Shown: piece by piece, positions 19,980 to 28,691 of the stretch
Layout of the letters: each line of letters begins with the position of its first letter
How positions within the stretch are numbered: the stretch's first letter is position 1
DNA from: Mycolicibacterium sp. YH-1
GTDB taxonomy: Bacteria > Actinomycetota > Actinomycetes > Mycobacteriales > Mycobacteriaceae
Length of the DNA: 64,000 bases
Direction of reading: 5' to 3'
Assembly (NCBI RefSeq): GCF_022557175.1
Contig: NZ_CP092915.1
Span: 6,014,001-6,078,000 of the forward strand
Translations under genes and position numbers: made by a program
The notes under the pieces: model-generated
What the model saw: the letters and a program-made list of their open reading frames with translations, nothing else
Told to the model about the DNA's origin: nothing
The model's database searches: none

Positions 19980-20252
19980 GTGCCTCAAGATTCGAAGAAC
20001 TCCACAGCGGCCACGCTCGTCGGTCTGTCGGTGGCGGGTGCGGGTATCGCGCACTTCGTCCGCCCGCAGCTGTTCGAGGGCATCACGAAGTCGGCGTTCC
20101 CGCGTGACACCGAGCGGCACATCAAGACCAACGGCGGTATCGAGACCGCGATCGGTGTCGGTCTCCTGGTGCCGAAGACCCGCAAGCTGGCGGTTCTCGG
20201 CACGGTTGGCTATGTCGCCTACCTGGCCGTGAACTCCGTTCGCAATCGCTGA
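19980..20252 (+). CDS. Small membrane protein, function unknown
   Basis: A 90-residue protein with GTG start 16 bases after the monooxygenase stop and ribosome site AAAGAGAG. Three hydrophobic stretches are visible: TLVGLSVAGAGIAHFV, GIETAIGVGLLV and LAVLGTVGYVAYLAV. The central FEGITKSAFPRDTERHIKTN is polar. It resembles small DoxX-like actinobacterial membrane proteins, but the assignment is weak. Close spacing suggests co-transcription with the monooxygenase. The TGA stop is followed by C and lies in the same frame as the next gene. Confidence 0.75.
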   Translation: MPQDSKNSTAATLVGLSVAGAGIAHFVRPQLFEGITKSAFPRDTERHIKTNGGIETAIGVGLLVPKTRKLAVLGTVGYVAYLAVNSVRNR

Positions 20253-20258
20253 CATCTC

Positions 20259-21455
20259 CTGAAGCGCACTCTCGGCACCGCTGACGCGGTAGTCGTCGGA
20301 CTCGGGGCGATGCTCGGCGCGGGCATCTTCGTGGTGCTCGCGCCCGCGGCCGCCGCGGCGGGCTCGGGTCTGCTGCTGGGCCTGGCGATCGCCGCCTTCG
20401 TCGCCTATTGCAACGCGACGTCGTCGGCGCGACTGGCGGCGCTCTACCCGCAGTCCGGTGGCACCTATGTCTACGGCCGGGAGCGTCTCGGTCCGTTCTG
20501 GGGCTACACCGCGGGTGCGAGTTTCATCGTCGGCAAGACAGCGTCGTGTGCGGCGATGGCGCTGACGGTCGGCTACTACGTGTGGCCCGGGCACGCGCAC
20601 GAGGTCGCGGTGGCCGTCGTGCTGGCGCTGACCGCGGTCAACGTTGCGGGCGTACAGAAGTCGGCGCTTCTCACCCGGGTGATCGTGGTCGCCGTGCTCG
20701 CCGTGCTGTGCACCGTGATCGTGGCGATCCTCGGGTCCGGCGACGTGGACGCAGGCCGGCTCGCGCTCGGCGACGACGCCAGTGCGTTCGGCATTCTGCA
20801 GGCGGCGGGTCTGCTGTTCTTCGCCTTCGCCGGGTACGCGCGGATCGCCACCCTCGGTGAGGAGGTTCGCGATCCGGCCCGCACCATCCCGCGGGCCATC
20901 GCGCTCGCGCTGGCCATCGCGCTGGTGGTGTATGCAGTGGTTGCCGTCGTGGTGCTCGCCCAGCTGGGTGGCACGACACTGTCGTCGGCCACCGCGCCAC
21001 TGGCCGACGCCGTTGCGGCCGCCGGACTACCCGGGCTGGTACCGGTGGTGCGGGTTGGTGCTGCGATCGCCGCGTTGGGGGCGCTTCTCGCGCTCATCCT
21101 CGGTGTCTCGCGCACGGTTCTGGCGATGTCGCGTGACAGGCACCTGCCGAGTTCGCTGGCAGTGGTGCACGACCGGTTCGACAGTCCGTACCGCGCCGAG
21201 ATCGCGGTGGGAGTCGTGGTGGCCGGGCTCGCCGCGGTGGCCGACGTGCGCACGGCCATCGGATTCTCGTCGTTCGCGGTGCTGGTGTACTACGCGATAG
21301 CCAATGCGGCCGCGTTCACGTTGGGATGCAAGCTGATTCCCGTGCTCGGGACCATCGGATGCGTGGTGCTCGCGGTGACGTTGCCTGCGACCTCGGTGCT
21401 GGCAGGTGTCGCGGTGCTCGTGCTCAGCGCCGCGGTGTACGGCCTGCGCCGGTGA
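20259..21455 (+). CDS. APC-family amino acid permease (non-AUG start likely)
   Basis: About 398 residues with 11-12 hydrophobic helices. The APC signature GLGAMLGAGIFVVLAP lies at the N-terminus; SGGTYVYGRERLGPFWGY and FAFAGYARIATLGEEVRDP follow, all characteristic of amino acid permeases. The first ATG, 20310, would cut off the first part of helix 1. The frame is open to the preceding stop at 20250, and LKRTLGTADAVVVGLGAM, encoded from a CTG at 20259, is what family N-termini look like. No ATG, GTG or TTG lies in between. The start is therefore uncertain: CTG initiation, coupling to the upstream stop, or a sequence error. Confidence 0.8.
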   Translation: MKRTLGTADAVVVGLGAMLGAGIFVVLAPAAAAAGSGLLLGLAIAAFVAYCNATSSARLAALYPQSGGTYVYGRERLGPFWGYTAGASFIVGKTASCAAMALTVGYYVWPGHAHEVAVAVVLALTAVNVAGVQKSALLTRVIVVAVLAVLCTVIVAILGSGDVDAGRLALGDDASAFGILQAAGLLFFAFAGYARIATLGEEVRDPARTIPRAIALALAIALVVYAVVAVVVLAQLGGTTLSSATAPLADAVAAAGLPGLVPVVRVGAAIAALGALLALILGVSRTVLAMSRDRHLPSSLAVVHDRFDSPYRAEIAVGVVVAGLAAVADVRTAIGFSSFAVLVYYAIANAAAFTLGCKLIPVLGTIGCVVLAVTLPATSVLAGVAVLVLSAAVYGLRR

Positions 21456-21491
21456 TTGGGCTGCGCCACAGCGCCCAATGGTGTGTAGTTC

Positions 21492-22808
21492 GTGCTTGTG
21501 ATTCCTGCCAAATCAGCACTCACCTGGAAGGCCGTCCCGCATGACGCGGCGGTCGTCGCGCCCGACGAACGGCTCAGCTGGCCCCGCACGATAGGCATAG
21601 GCGCCCAGCACGTGGTCGCGATGTTCGGCGCCACGTTCCTGGTGCCGGTGCTCACCGGGTTCCCGCCCGCCACGACGCTGCTGTTCTCCGGCCTCGGCAC
21701 GGTGCTATTCCTGATCATCACCGGCAACCGGCTGCCGAGCTATCTGGGGTCCAGCTTCGCCGTGATCTCACCGGTGATCGCCGCGGTCGGCTCGAACGGC
21801 GCGGGCAGCGCGCTCGGCGGCCTGGTGGCCCTTGGTCTGACGCTGATCGTCATCGGCGTCATCGTCCACCTGGTCGGCACGCATTGGCTCAACGTCGCAC
21901 TTCCACCGGTTGTGACGGGCGCCGTCGTCGCGCTGATCGGCTTCAACCTCGCGCCCGTCGCGAAACAGAACTTCGAGAAGGGCCCCGTGGTCGGCATCGT
22001 CACGCTGGTGCTGCTGGTCGCCACGTTGGCGTTCTTCCGCGGCATCATCGGCAGGCTGGCGATATTCCTGGCCGTCGTCATCGGATACGTGTTGGCCTGG
22101 CTACTGGGTGGCGTCGACGAGGCCGCGCGGGCCGCGATAAGTGCCGCGCCGTGGGTGGGGCTGCCCGAGTTCCAGACGCCGACCTTCACCTGGGCGGTGT
22201 TGCCACTGTTCCTGCCCGCGGTGATCGCGCTGATCGCCGAGAACATCGGGCACGTCAAGTCGGTCGGCCAGATGACGAACACCGACACCGATCCGCTGAT
22301 CGGTCGCGCGCTGGCCGCCGACGGCGTGGCCACCACACTCGCGGGGTTCGGTGGCGGAACGGCCACCACCACCTACGCCGAGAACATCGGCGTCATGGCC
22401 GCCACGCGCGTGTACTCGACCGCGGCGTACTGGGTCGCGGCCCTCGTCGCGATCGTGCTGGCGATGTGCCCGAAGATCGGCGCGCTGATCTCGGCGATCC
22501 CACCGGGCGTGCTGGGTGGCGCCACCATCGTGTTGTACGGCCTGGTCGGCGTGCTGGGTATCCGGATCTGGCTGACCAATCACGTCGACTTCAGCCTGCC
22601 GGTCAACCAGATGACCGCGGCCATCCCCCTGATCATCGGCATCGCCGACTTCACCTGGACCGCTGGGGATCTGACGTTCACCGGTATCGCGCTCGGATCC
22701 ATCGCGGCGCTGCTGGTGTATCACGGTATGCGGCTGCTGGGCTTCCGCAGCTCTGATCGCACGGAGGCAACGCGGCAGCCGGCGGCGGGCGAATCGGTTT
22801 CTGGGTGA
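21492..22808 (+). CDS. uraA: Uracil/xanthine permease, NCS2 family
   Basis: A 438-residue nucleobase-proton symporter. NCS2 hallmarks are GAQHVVAMFGATFLVPVLTG, LGSSFAVISPV, IAENIGHVKSVGQMTN with the substrate-binding Glu, and FGGGTATTTYAENIGVMAATR, which corresponds to the uracil-permease signature GGxxxTTYxENIG. Twelve to fourteen helices are expected. GTG 21492 or GTG 21498 could start translation; the first gives a slightly longer N-terminus. Uracil is more likely than xanthine because of the TTYxENIG motif. It converges on the aromatic-catabolism operon. Confidence 0.88.
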   Translation: MLVIPAKSALTWKAVPHDAAVVAPDERLSWPRTIGIGAQHVVAMFGATFLVPVLTGFPPATTLLFSGLGTVLFLIITGNRLPSYLGSSFAVISPVIAAVGSNGAGSALGGLVALGLTLIVIGVIVHLVGTHWLNVALPPVVTGAVVALIGFNLAPVAKQNFEKGPVVGIVTLVLLVATLAFFRGIIGRLAIFLAVVIGYVLAWLLGGVDEAARAAISAAPWVGLPEFQTPTFTWAVLPLFLPAVIALIAENIGHVKSVGQMTNTDTDPLIGRALAADGVATTLAGFGGGTATTTYAENIGVMAATRVYSTAAYWVAALVAIVLAMCPKIGALISAIPPGVLGGATIVLYGLVGVLGIRIWLTNHVDFSLPVNQMTAAIPLIIGIADFTWTAGDLTFTGIALGSIAALLVYHGMRLLGFRSSDRTEATRQPAAGESVSG

Positions 22809-22855
22809 TGGGGCCGGCTGCGTCGCACGCGAAGTCCTCGTCAGCCGCTTCCCGT

Positions 22856-23869
22856 TCACACGTCGGCGATGCCGGAGCCGGCCAACGCCGGAACGCTGTA
22901 TTCAGCGTGCAGTACCGATTGTGCGCCGGCCTTGAATCGGTCGAATATGTCGATGATCGTCTGCCCTTCCGGGGTGTGGCCCCAGATGCTGATGCCCTGG
23001 TGAGTGGTTGGCTCCCAGGTCGTTTCGTCGACGACGATCGGGTTCCAACCAAGTTCCCACTCGAAACCTGACGGGCTCAGTGCGTAGAAGGACAGCTCCC
23101 TGTCGTTGGTGTGTTGGCCGACCGACAGGGCTATACCGAAGCCAAGTTCCTTGACCCGCTGATACGAGGCTGTCATGTCGTCGAGCTCGGCGACCTGGAC
23201 ATTGCAATGCTGGATCTTGGTGCGGATCGGGTTGATTGGCAATCTGTTCACGGCCGCAATCGCGACAGTGTGATGGCGTTCGTTGACCCGCAGGAAACGG
23301 ATCTTGAACTTCAGGCCGCTGATCGTCTCGTCGATGTAGTCAGTGAGCCGCGCGTCGAACACGGTGCTGTAGTAGCCGCGCATCTGGTGAGGCTTCTTGG
23401 TCGCGATGGCCACGTGACCCATCCCGTGCTCGCCGGTGACGAATCCGCACCGCACGGCTAGGCGCAAGGGTTCAGATGCCTTGCGGGCCTTCACGTACAT
23501 CTCCTGGGCCAAGCCGTTGGGTCCGGGGAATCGGACGAGGCGCTCCACGCCTCGCAGCGCGGCCTCTTCGGTGGAGCCTTCGCTGACCGGAACGCCGTGC
23601 GCCTTGATGCGGGCCTCGATGGCGTCCAGGGTGGCATGGTCGTCGAGTTGCCATCCGAGAGCGGTGGTGTCCTCGGCGGGGCCGCGCTGCAACAGGAAGC
23701 GGCATTCATTGTCGTCGAGACGAAACCGCATGACGTCAGGCAGGGTCTCGTCGAGGTGCATGCCGATGGCGTCGCGGCCGAAACGTCGCCAGTCGGAGAA
23801 CTTCTCGGTCTCGATCACGAGGTAGCCGAGCTGGACCTTGCCGAACACCGAGACGGTGGGCGCGGTCAC
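22856..23869 (-). CDS. Extradiol ring-cleavage dioxygenase (type I, 2,3-dihydroxybiphenyl/catechol type)
   Basis: A 337-residue two-domain vicinal-oxygen-chelate enzyme. Probable Fe(II) ligands are His in GEHGMGHVAIATK, His in IQHCNVQVAELDD, and Glu in SPSGFEWELGW. It opens catechol rings next to the diol (meta cleavage). The GTG at 23869 overlaps the hydrolase stop (GTGA); the frame upstream to 24049 is inside that gene. It is the last gene of the operon monooxygenase-hydrolase-dioxygenase, so the three act in sequence on one phenolic substrate. The natural substrate is unknown; 3-phenylpropionate-type catechols are suggested by the partner enzymes. Confidence 0.9.
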   Translation of the reverse strand: MTAPTVSVFGKVQLGYLVIETEKFSDWRRFGRDAIGMHLDETLPDVMRFRLDDNECRFLLQRGPAEDTTALGWQLDDHATLDAIEARIKAHGVPVSEGSTEEAALRGVERLVRFPGPNGLAQEMYVKARKASEPLRLAVRCGFVTGEHGMGHVAIATKKPHQMRGYYSTVFDARLTDYIDETISGLKFKIRFLRVNERHHTVAIAAVNRLPINPIRTKIQHCNVQVAELDDMTASYQRVKELGFGIALSVGQHTNDRELSFYALSPSGFEWELGWNPIVVDETTWEPTTHQGISIWGHTPEGQTIIDIFDRFKAGAQSVLHAEYSVPALAGSGIADV

Positions 23870-24762
23870 GAGTTGACCAGCTTGGAGTCGGCGCCCAAGA
23901 AGTCGGCGACGAGCTGATTGAACAGTTCGGCGCGTTCCCACTGCATCCAGTGGCCGGTGCGCGAGGTCATGACCAGTTCGGCATTGGGCATCAGGTTCAG
24001 CAGAAGTGGCCCACCGGATGGGCGGTTGACCTTGTCGTCGCGACCCCACAACACCAGCGTCGGCGTCGCAAGCCGACGCAACCGCTTGTCACGCGTCAGA
24101 TCCATGCGCCACAGGGTGCGCAAGCCCGAAGGGCGGCGCAGCGGCGGGTTGGCCACCACCTCCGGATCGATCGAGGCCTGGTAGCGCAGGTCGATCAGTT
24201 CGTCGGGTACCGCAGCGCCGTCGTAGACCAGGTAGGTGCGGATGAACGCTGCCAGCTTTTCGCGGCTCGGGCCCTCACCGCCGTAGTAGGACAACAGGCT
24301 CTTGAGTCCGTCGGTGGGGAGGCCGCGTGTGGTGCCGATTCCGCCTGGGCCCATCAAGACGAGCCTGCAGACGCGGTGCGGCGTGTCCAGGGCCAGGCGC
24401 AGCGCCGCAGCGCCACCATAGGAGTTGCCGATCAGATGCGCTGTCTCGATACCCATTTCGTCGAGCAGACCGCGGATGCTGTCGGCGAGATAGCCGAACG
24501 GATCGGCATGGTCGACGCCCTTGGCCGAGCGCCCGTAGCCGGGCATGTCCGGCACGATGACGCGGTGGGACTGTGCGAGTGCGTCGATGTTGCGCGAGTA
24601 GTTCGATGCCCCGGACGCGCCGGGCCCGCCGCCGTGCAGCAAAACCACGGGCGGGGCACTTCCGCCTGTGTCGGTGACGAAGATCTGGGCGCCCCTGACG
24701 CGCACAGTGGACTCAGAAACCACTGTCGTTGAGCGGTCATTGGGCATGCTGTCGTTGGTCAT
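23866..24762 (-). CDS. Meta-cleavage product C-C hydrolase (alpha/beta hydrolase, BphD/MhpC type)
   Basis: A 298-residue alpha/beta hydrolase. HGGGPGASGASNYSRNI is the distinctive oxyanion-hole region of C-C bond hydrolases, and the nucleophile elbow is IGNSYGGAAALRLAL. The acid is in LWGRDDKVNRP and the catalytic His in TSRTGHWMQWERAE. Such enzymes split the ring-opened dienoate into an acid and 2-hydroxypenta-2,4-dienoate. ATG 24762 has a good ribosome site (GAAGGACGAAG) and overlaps the monooxygenase stop by ATGA. The open frame to 24933 is inside the upstream gene. Confidence 0.9.
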   Translation of the reverse strand: MTNDSMPNDRSTTVVSESTVRVRGAQIFVTDTGGSAPPVVLLHGGGPGASGASNYSRNIDALAQSHRVIVPDMPGYGRSAKGVDHADPFGYLADSIRGLLDEMGIETAHLIGNSYGGAAALRLALDTPHRVCRLVLMGPGGIGTTRGLPTDGLKSLLSYYGGEGPSREKLAAFIRTYLVYDGAAVPDELIDLRYQASIDPEVVANPPLRRPSGLRTLWRMDLTRDKRLRRLATPTLVLWGRDDKVNRPSGGPLLLNLMPNAELVMTSRTGHWMQWERAELFNQLVADFLGADSKLVNS

Positions 24763-26333
24763 ACTTCGTCCTTCACTTGGCGAACCGGGGCGGCGGTGAA
24801 TCCGGTCGGTGGCGGGGGCAGCGGTTGGTCGCCGCCGGCGGCGTACACAAATCCGTCGGGCCGCACGGCCACGGAGGACGCCTTCTTCTTGTCGAGCCAG
24901 CGGGTCAGTGTTCCGTCGCGGTCGACGATGCAATCAGCGGCGGGCGCGCTACCCGGCGGGGCGATTCTGACGACGGGCACACCGGCTGACCGCCAAACCT
25001 GCCCCGGGGCGGCCGGACCAGTGTGCAGCACCGTCCACCGCCCGCCGATGACGTCATCGAAACGCACCCGATCGCCTTTTTCATCGGTGACCCACGGTTG
25101 CGGGATCAGCCAGCCGACGGCGCCGTTGCCGTTGCGCGCCAGCAGCCCATCGCGATAGCGCGCATCGGGAAGCCAACGATGCTCGCGTAGCCAGGTGGTG
25201 AAGAAGGGCACCTTGCTCGCGGTGCGGAAGAAGTGGTTGCGCACTGCGGCCCGCCAAGGACTGCGCTCGATGATGAGCTTGCCGGTTTTGACCGTCCGAT
25301 TGGTGACTTCCATGACATGCGGTAGCCGCTCGGCCTGGTAGGTGTCGAGCACCGATTCTGGCAGTGACCCGGCCAGAACAGCGCCAAGTTTCCAGCTCAG
25401 GTTCGCCACGTCACGCACACCGGCGCACATGCCCTGCCCGATCCACGGTGGCATTGCGTGCGCTGCGTCCCCGGCCAGGAACACCCCGCCCACCCGCCAC
25501 CGGTCGGCGAACCGGACGTGGTGGCTGTAGCAGGCGAAGCCGAGGATCTCGACGTTCGCTCGGGTGATGCCCTGACCGTCGAGCACGCTCCAGATCGCGC
25601 CGTCAGTGAGCAGATCCTTCTCGTCTTCCTCGTCGTGCACCGGGAATTCCCAGCGGTGGTGCCCGAGCGGAGTGGGGCAGTCGACGGTGGGCCGCTCGGG
25701 GTTGCAGTGGAACCGAAGCTGGTCATGGCCGGGCCACTCGTTGAGCACCTTGGTGTCGATCACGATCCAGCGCTCGTGGAAGGTCCGGCCGCCGAAACCG
25801 ATACCCAATTGCCCGCGGACGGAACTCGATCCGCCGTCAGCGGCGATCACATACGAGGCGCGGATCCGTTTGAAGTCGTCGCGGGTGAGGTCGGCGAGCA
25901 TCAACTCGACACAGGCTGGGTGCTGGACGACGCGCAGGCACTCGTGTTCGAGCAGGATCGACACGTTGGGGAAGCGGTCAACCCCTTCGCGCAGGACCCT
26001 GTCGACCGCGGGCTGATAGATGAACTGCTGTGGTGGGTGCCCGTTACCTCTGTCGATGGGCAGCAGCGACACAAAGGGCACGCCGTCGTCATCGACGAAG
26101 TTGGCCCCTGCGCCGGGCTGCATGTCGGCGTTGAGCCGATCTGCCAGCCCGACCTGCTGCCAGATGCGGACCACCTCCTCGTCGGTGGAGATCGCACGGG
26201 CGCGGAAATAGATGTCGGGATCGCGCTCCACCACCACGACATTGAGCCCCATCTGGCCCAACAGGTTGGCCGCGGTGGCGCCGACCGGCCCGTAACCGAC
26301 GATCGCCACGTCATAGGTCGAGTCGTCACTCAT
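24759..26333 (-). CDS. FAD-dependent aromatic hydroxylase, MhpA/OhpB-like
   Basis: A 524-residue flavin hydroxylase. FAD-binding motifs are VAIVGYGPVGATAANLLGQ (residues ~9-27), VVVERDPD, and the second FAD motif VFLAGDAAHAMPPWIGQGM. A C-terminal thioredoxin-like domain (GRWTVLHTG onward) is typical of phenol and MhpA hydroxylases. It should hydroxylate a phenolic acid to the catechol cleaved by the downstream dioxygenase. First gene of the three-gene operon, divergent from the TetR gene across a 95-base region containing a perfect inverted repeat. The same enzyme set degrades hydroxyphenylpropionates in rhodococci; that substrate is an inference. Confidence 0.9.
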   Translation of the reverse strand: MSDDSTYDVAIVGYGPVGATAANLLGQMGLNVVVVERDPDIYFRARAISTDEEVVRIWQQVGLADRLNADMQPGAGANFVDDDGVPFVSLLPIDRGNGHPPQQFIYQPAVDRVLREGVDRFPNVSILLEHECLRVVQHPACVELMLADLTRDDFKRIRASYVIAADGGSSSVRGQLGIGFGGRTFHERWIVIDTKVLNEWPGHDQLRFHCNPERPTVDCPTPLGHHRWEFPVHDEEDEKDLLTDGAIWSVLDGQGITRANVEILGFACYSHHVRFADRWRVGGVFLAGDAAHAMPPWIGQGMCAGVRDVANLSWKLGAVLAGSLPESVLDTYQAERLPHVMEVTNRTVKTGKLIIERSPWRAAVRNHFFRTASKVPFFTTWLREHRWLPDARYRDGLLARNGNGAVGWLIPQPWVTDEKGDRVRFDDVIGGRWTVLHTGPAAPGQVWRSAGVPVVRIAPPGSAPAADCIVDRDGTLTRWLDKKKASSVAVRPDGFVYAAGGDQPLPPPPTGFTAAPVRQVKDEV

Positions 26334-26370
26334 AGCTGCCTCTCATCCATCGATGGCCCCGGCACTTGTT

Positions 26371-26408
26371 CCGTAGTGATCGCTACGGTATTGTAGCGAT
26401 CACTACGG
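26371..26408. promoter_or_regulatory. Perfect 16-bp inverted repeat, probable TetR operator (double palindrome)
   Basis: The left arm CCGTAGTGATCGCTAC (26371-26386) and right arm GTAGCGATCACTACGG (26393-26408) are exact reverse complements around GGTATT. Each arm is itself an imperfect palindrome of the form GTAGYGATCRCTAC, so two TetR dimers could bind. A candidate TetR-gene promoter, -35 TTGTTC (26366-26371) and -10 TATTGT (26389-26394) with 17-base spacing, lies within it. Repression of both divergent genes is expected. Confidence 0.88.
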
Positions 26409-26428
26409 AGTCAAGAGGCAGGAATCTC

Positions 26429-27079
26429 GTGGCCAAGAAGATCAACGATGAAGAGCCCAAGCGCCGCCAGCGCCGCGCCGACGGCGAACTCTCACGCAAT
26501 CGCATCCTCGATGCCGCCACCGAGATCGCGGCCGAGCGCGGTTACGAGGGCACCAGCATCGGCGCCGTGAGCGCGAAGTGCGGCCTGCCCGCCAGTTCCA
26601 TCTACTGGCACTTCAAGGACAAGGACGACCTGATCGCGGCCGTCATCGAACGCAGCTTCCAGAACTGGCTGGCGATTTGGGAGCTGCCCGAGAACGTTGT
26701 AGAACGAGACCGAATGGTCGAGGTGGCCGTGCGTACCGCGAAAGCGGTGCTGGACTCCCCGGATTTCCTGCGACTCGGACTAATGCTGGCACTGGAGCGC
26801 CGACCGGTCGAACCACGAGCCCGGGCGATGTTCGTTCAGGTCAGAGACCAAGCACTCCAGGCCCTAACGACCAGCATCTATGAAATCGCACCGAGCCTGT
26901 CCCGCGAGCAGGTGCAGCAGCTGGCAACCTACGCGATCGCGGGGGCAGACGGTCTGTTCATCGCCAAGGAAATCGGCGGCGACAGCGTCGACCTCCTTCC
27001 GCTGTTCACCATGCACGGCCAAGCCCTCTACGACACTGCGGTACGTATGATCACGGATAACTCATCCCAATCGCCTTGA
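26429..27079 (+). CDS. TetR/AcrR-family transcriptional regulator of the aromatic operon
   Basis: A 216-residue regulator. The basic N-terminus KKINDEEPKRRQRRADGE precedes a TetR helix-turn-helix (SIGAVSAKCGLPASSIYWHF, residues ~45-64). The C-terminal ligand domain is divergent and gives no ligand clue. GTG 26429 is chosen because AGAGGCAGG is well placed before it and the N-terminus matches family lengths; the upstream ATG-like start at 26366 would place the operator inside the coding region. It is divergent from the hydroxylase and probably represses that operon and itself until an aromatic inducer binds. Confidence 0.9.
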   Translation: MAKKINDEEPKRRQRRADGELSRNRILDAATEIAAERGYEGTSIGAVSAKCGLPASSIYWHFKDKDDLIAAVIERSFQNWLAIWELPENVVERDRMVEVAVRTAKAVLDSPDFLRLGLMLALERRPVEPRARAMFVQVRDQALQALTTSIYEIAPSLSREQVQQLATYAIAGADGLFIAKEIGGDSVDLLPLFTMHGQALYDTAVRMITDNSSQSP

Positions 27080-27110
27080 CGCACAGTAGGTTCAAAGTAC
27101 GCGCGGGTGT

Positions 27111-28691
27111 TCAGGCGGCCAGTACGACGAGCCCGTACGCCACGGCGAAACGATGGCCCAGCTGCCCGCACACGTTGCCACGCCCGACGGTGACCTCGTG
27201 GCCCAGCTGTTCGCTGACCGCCCGGACCAGTTCGTCGTCGCTGGCTCCGCCACCGACCAGCAGAACCCCGGCCGCGCCGGGGGCGACCTGCTCGACACCC
27301 CGCATCACGTTGCCGCCGATGACGAGCCGCTTGGCCGCGAGACGCCAACTGCGCCATTCCGCGCCGGAGAGCCCCGACGTGAACGGCAGCAGCCCACTCG
27401 GCGCAGATGTCAGCAGCCATCCCGTGCACCGGCCGTCGATCGGCTTGTCGAGGAACTGTCGCCGACCGTGCTCGTCCTCGACGAGCTGGGGTGTGACAGC
27501 GGTGACCGCCTCCGCGCGTTTCGCATACTCAGCGGCGCTCCTGGAGATCTCCAGAGCGGTGGCGGTGGCCGTGGTGAGGAGCTGCCCCGCACCTGGCAGG
27601 ACGACGCGGGAACCCTCGGTGACGACGTCGACGGTCCCCCCGCCGACGTCCACGACGACGACGTCGGACGTGACACCCGGTGTGGTGAGCGCGCCGACAC
27701 GCGCCGCGGCAGCCTCCGAGTCGATCTGCGTCACCGGAACCCCAAGTGCGCTGCCGAGAGCATCGGCGTCGGCGGGTGGTTCCTCCCCGCCACCCATCGC
27801 GGCCATCACGAGGCTGTCGACCACGACCGACCCGCGGCGCGAGTTGGCCTGCGCCGCAATGTCGGCCAGGTGAACGACGTAGCGCTGATCGTCCTGGACC
27901 CCTGACGGCATGGCGGGCTGCTCGATCTCCCGCGGCGACGCGTCGTGCGCCGGTGAGGTGCCATCGAGGTACACCACCGCGCACGCGCTGTCGAAGAGCT
28001 GGTCGGCGATAACGCGGGCGTCGACGCGTTCGCCGTCGTGCAGGCCGAAAACGTCGGCGAGCCAGAACGGGTCGGTGAGCTTCTGAAGCGGCGCCAGTCC
28101 GTCGCGCACCTCGACCGCGACCAGTGCTGCCGACATCAGCGGGCCCACGTCGATATCGTCGATCACCGGCAGGGCAGTCCGCAGCCGGTTGGACACCAGC
28201 ACGGCCTCGTCGTTCGCCGTCAACACCGCGACCACGTTTCGGCCGTCCTCGACTGCCGCATTCACCAGGTGCGCCACCTCGAGGTAGCCCCACTCCCGGG
28301 TCGCGCAGGCGACTATCGGACGGTTGCGGTCGGTGTGGCCGAGGTGTTCGACCGGCACCGGGGCACCGACGCCTGCGGCGTCACCCGCGGTGGTCGCCGC
28401 CGACCGGGTGGCGATGGTGAGCCGCCCGGTTCTGCGGGTCTCCAGTTGGACGCGTCCGACTGTCGAGTGCACAGGCGGGGTCGGAGCGAACGCGGCGCGG
28501 TCGATCACCAGTCCACGAGTGTCAGCCAGCCGGCGTGCGAGCTGCGCGGCGCCCTGCACGGCCCGCACTGATCCCTTGCCACCGCGCGTCGGAGTGCGGG
28601 CGCTGGCAAGCACGTCGAGCCCGTCGGCCCCGCCGCAGAGGACCACCTCGGTGGTGGCGTTACCGATGTCGACTCCGGCCCAGATGGTCAT
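27111..28691 (-). CDS. Diol/glycerol dehydratase reactivating factor, large subunit (DdrA/PduG-like)
   Basis: A 526-residue actin/Hsp70-fold ATPase that exchanges damaged cobalamin out of diol dehydratase. N-terminal GVDIGNATTEVVLCG is the phosphate-binding loop; DVVVVDVGGGTVDVVTEG is the second loop, and AAGVLLVGGGASDDELVRAV a third. Length is somewhat below enteric PduG/DdrA (~600). No gene for the small reactivase subunit (DdrB/PduH) is adjacent. It overlaps the upstream small dehydratase subunit by four bases, so the two are co-expressed. Confidence 0.92.
   Translation of the reverse strand: MTIWAGVDIGNATTEVVLCGGADGLDVLASARTPTRGGKGSVRAVQGAAQLARRLADTRGLVIDRAAFAPTPPVHSTVGRVQLETRRTGRLTIATRSAATTAGDAAGVGAPVPVEHLGHTDRNRPIVACATREWGYLEVAHLVNAAVEDGRNVVAVLTANDEAVLVSNRLRTALPVIDDIDVGPLMSAALVAVEVRDGLAPLQKLTDPFWLADVFGLHDGERVDARVIADQLFDSACAVVYLDGTSPAHDASPREIEQPAMPSGVQDDQRYVVHLADIAAQANSRRGSVVVDSLVMAAMGGGEEPPADADALGSALGVPVTQIDSEAAAARVGALTTPGVTSDVVVVDVGGGTVDVVTEGSRVVLPGAGQLLTTATATALEISRSAAEYAKRAEAVTAVTPQLVEDEHGRRQFLDKPIDGRCTGWLLTSAPSGLLPFTSGLSGAEWRSWRLAAKRLVIGGNVMRGVEQVAPGAAGVLLVGGGASDDELVRAVSEQLGHEVTVGRGNVCGQLGHRFAVAYGLVVLAA

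Noticed and set aside
22805..23071. Small plus-strand frame after the uracil permease
   Set aside because: Mostly antisense to the dioxygenase 3' end, no ribosome site and no recognisable features.
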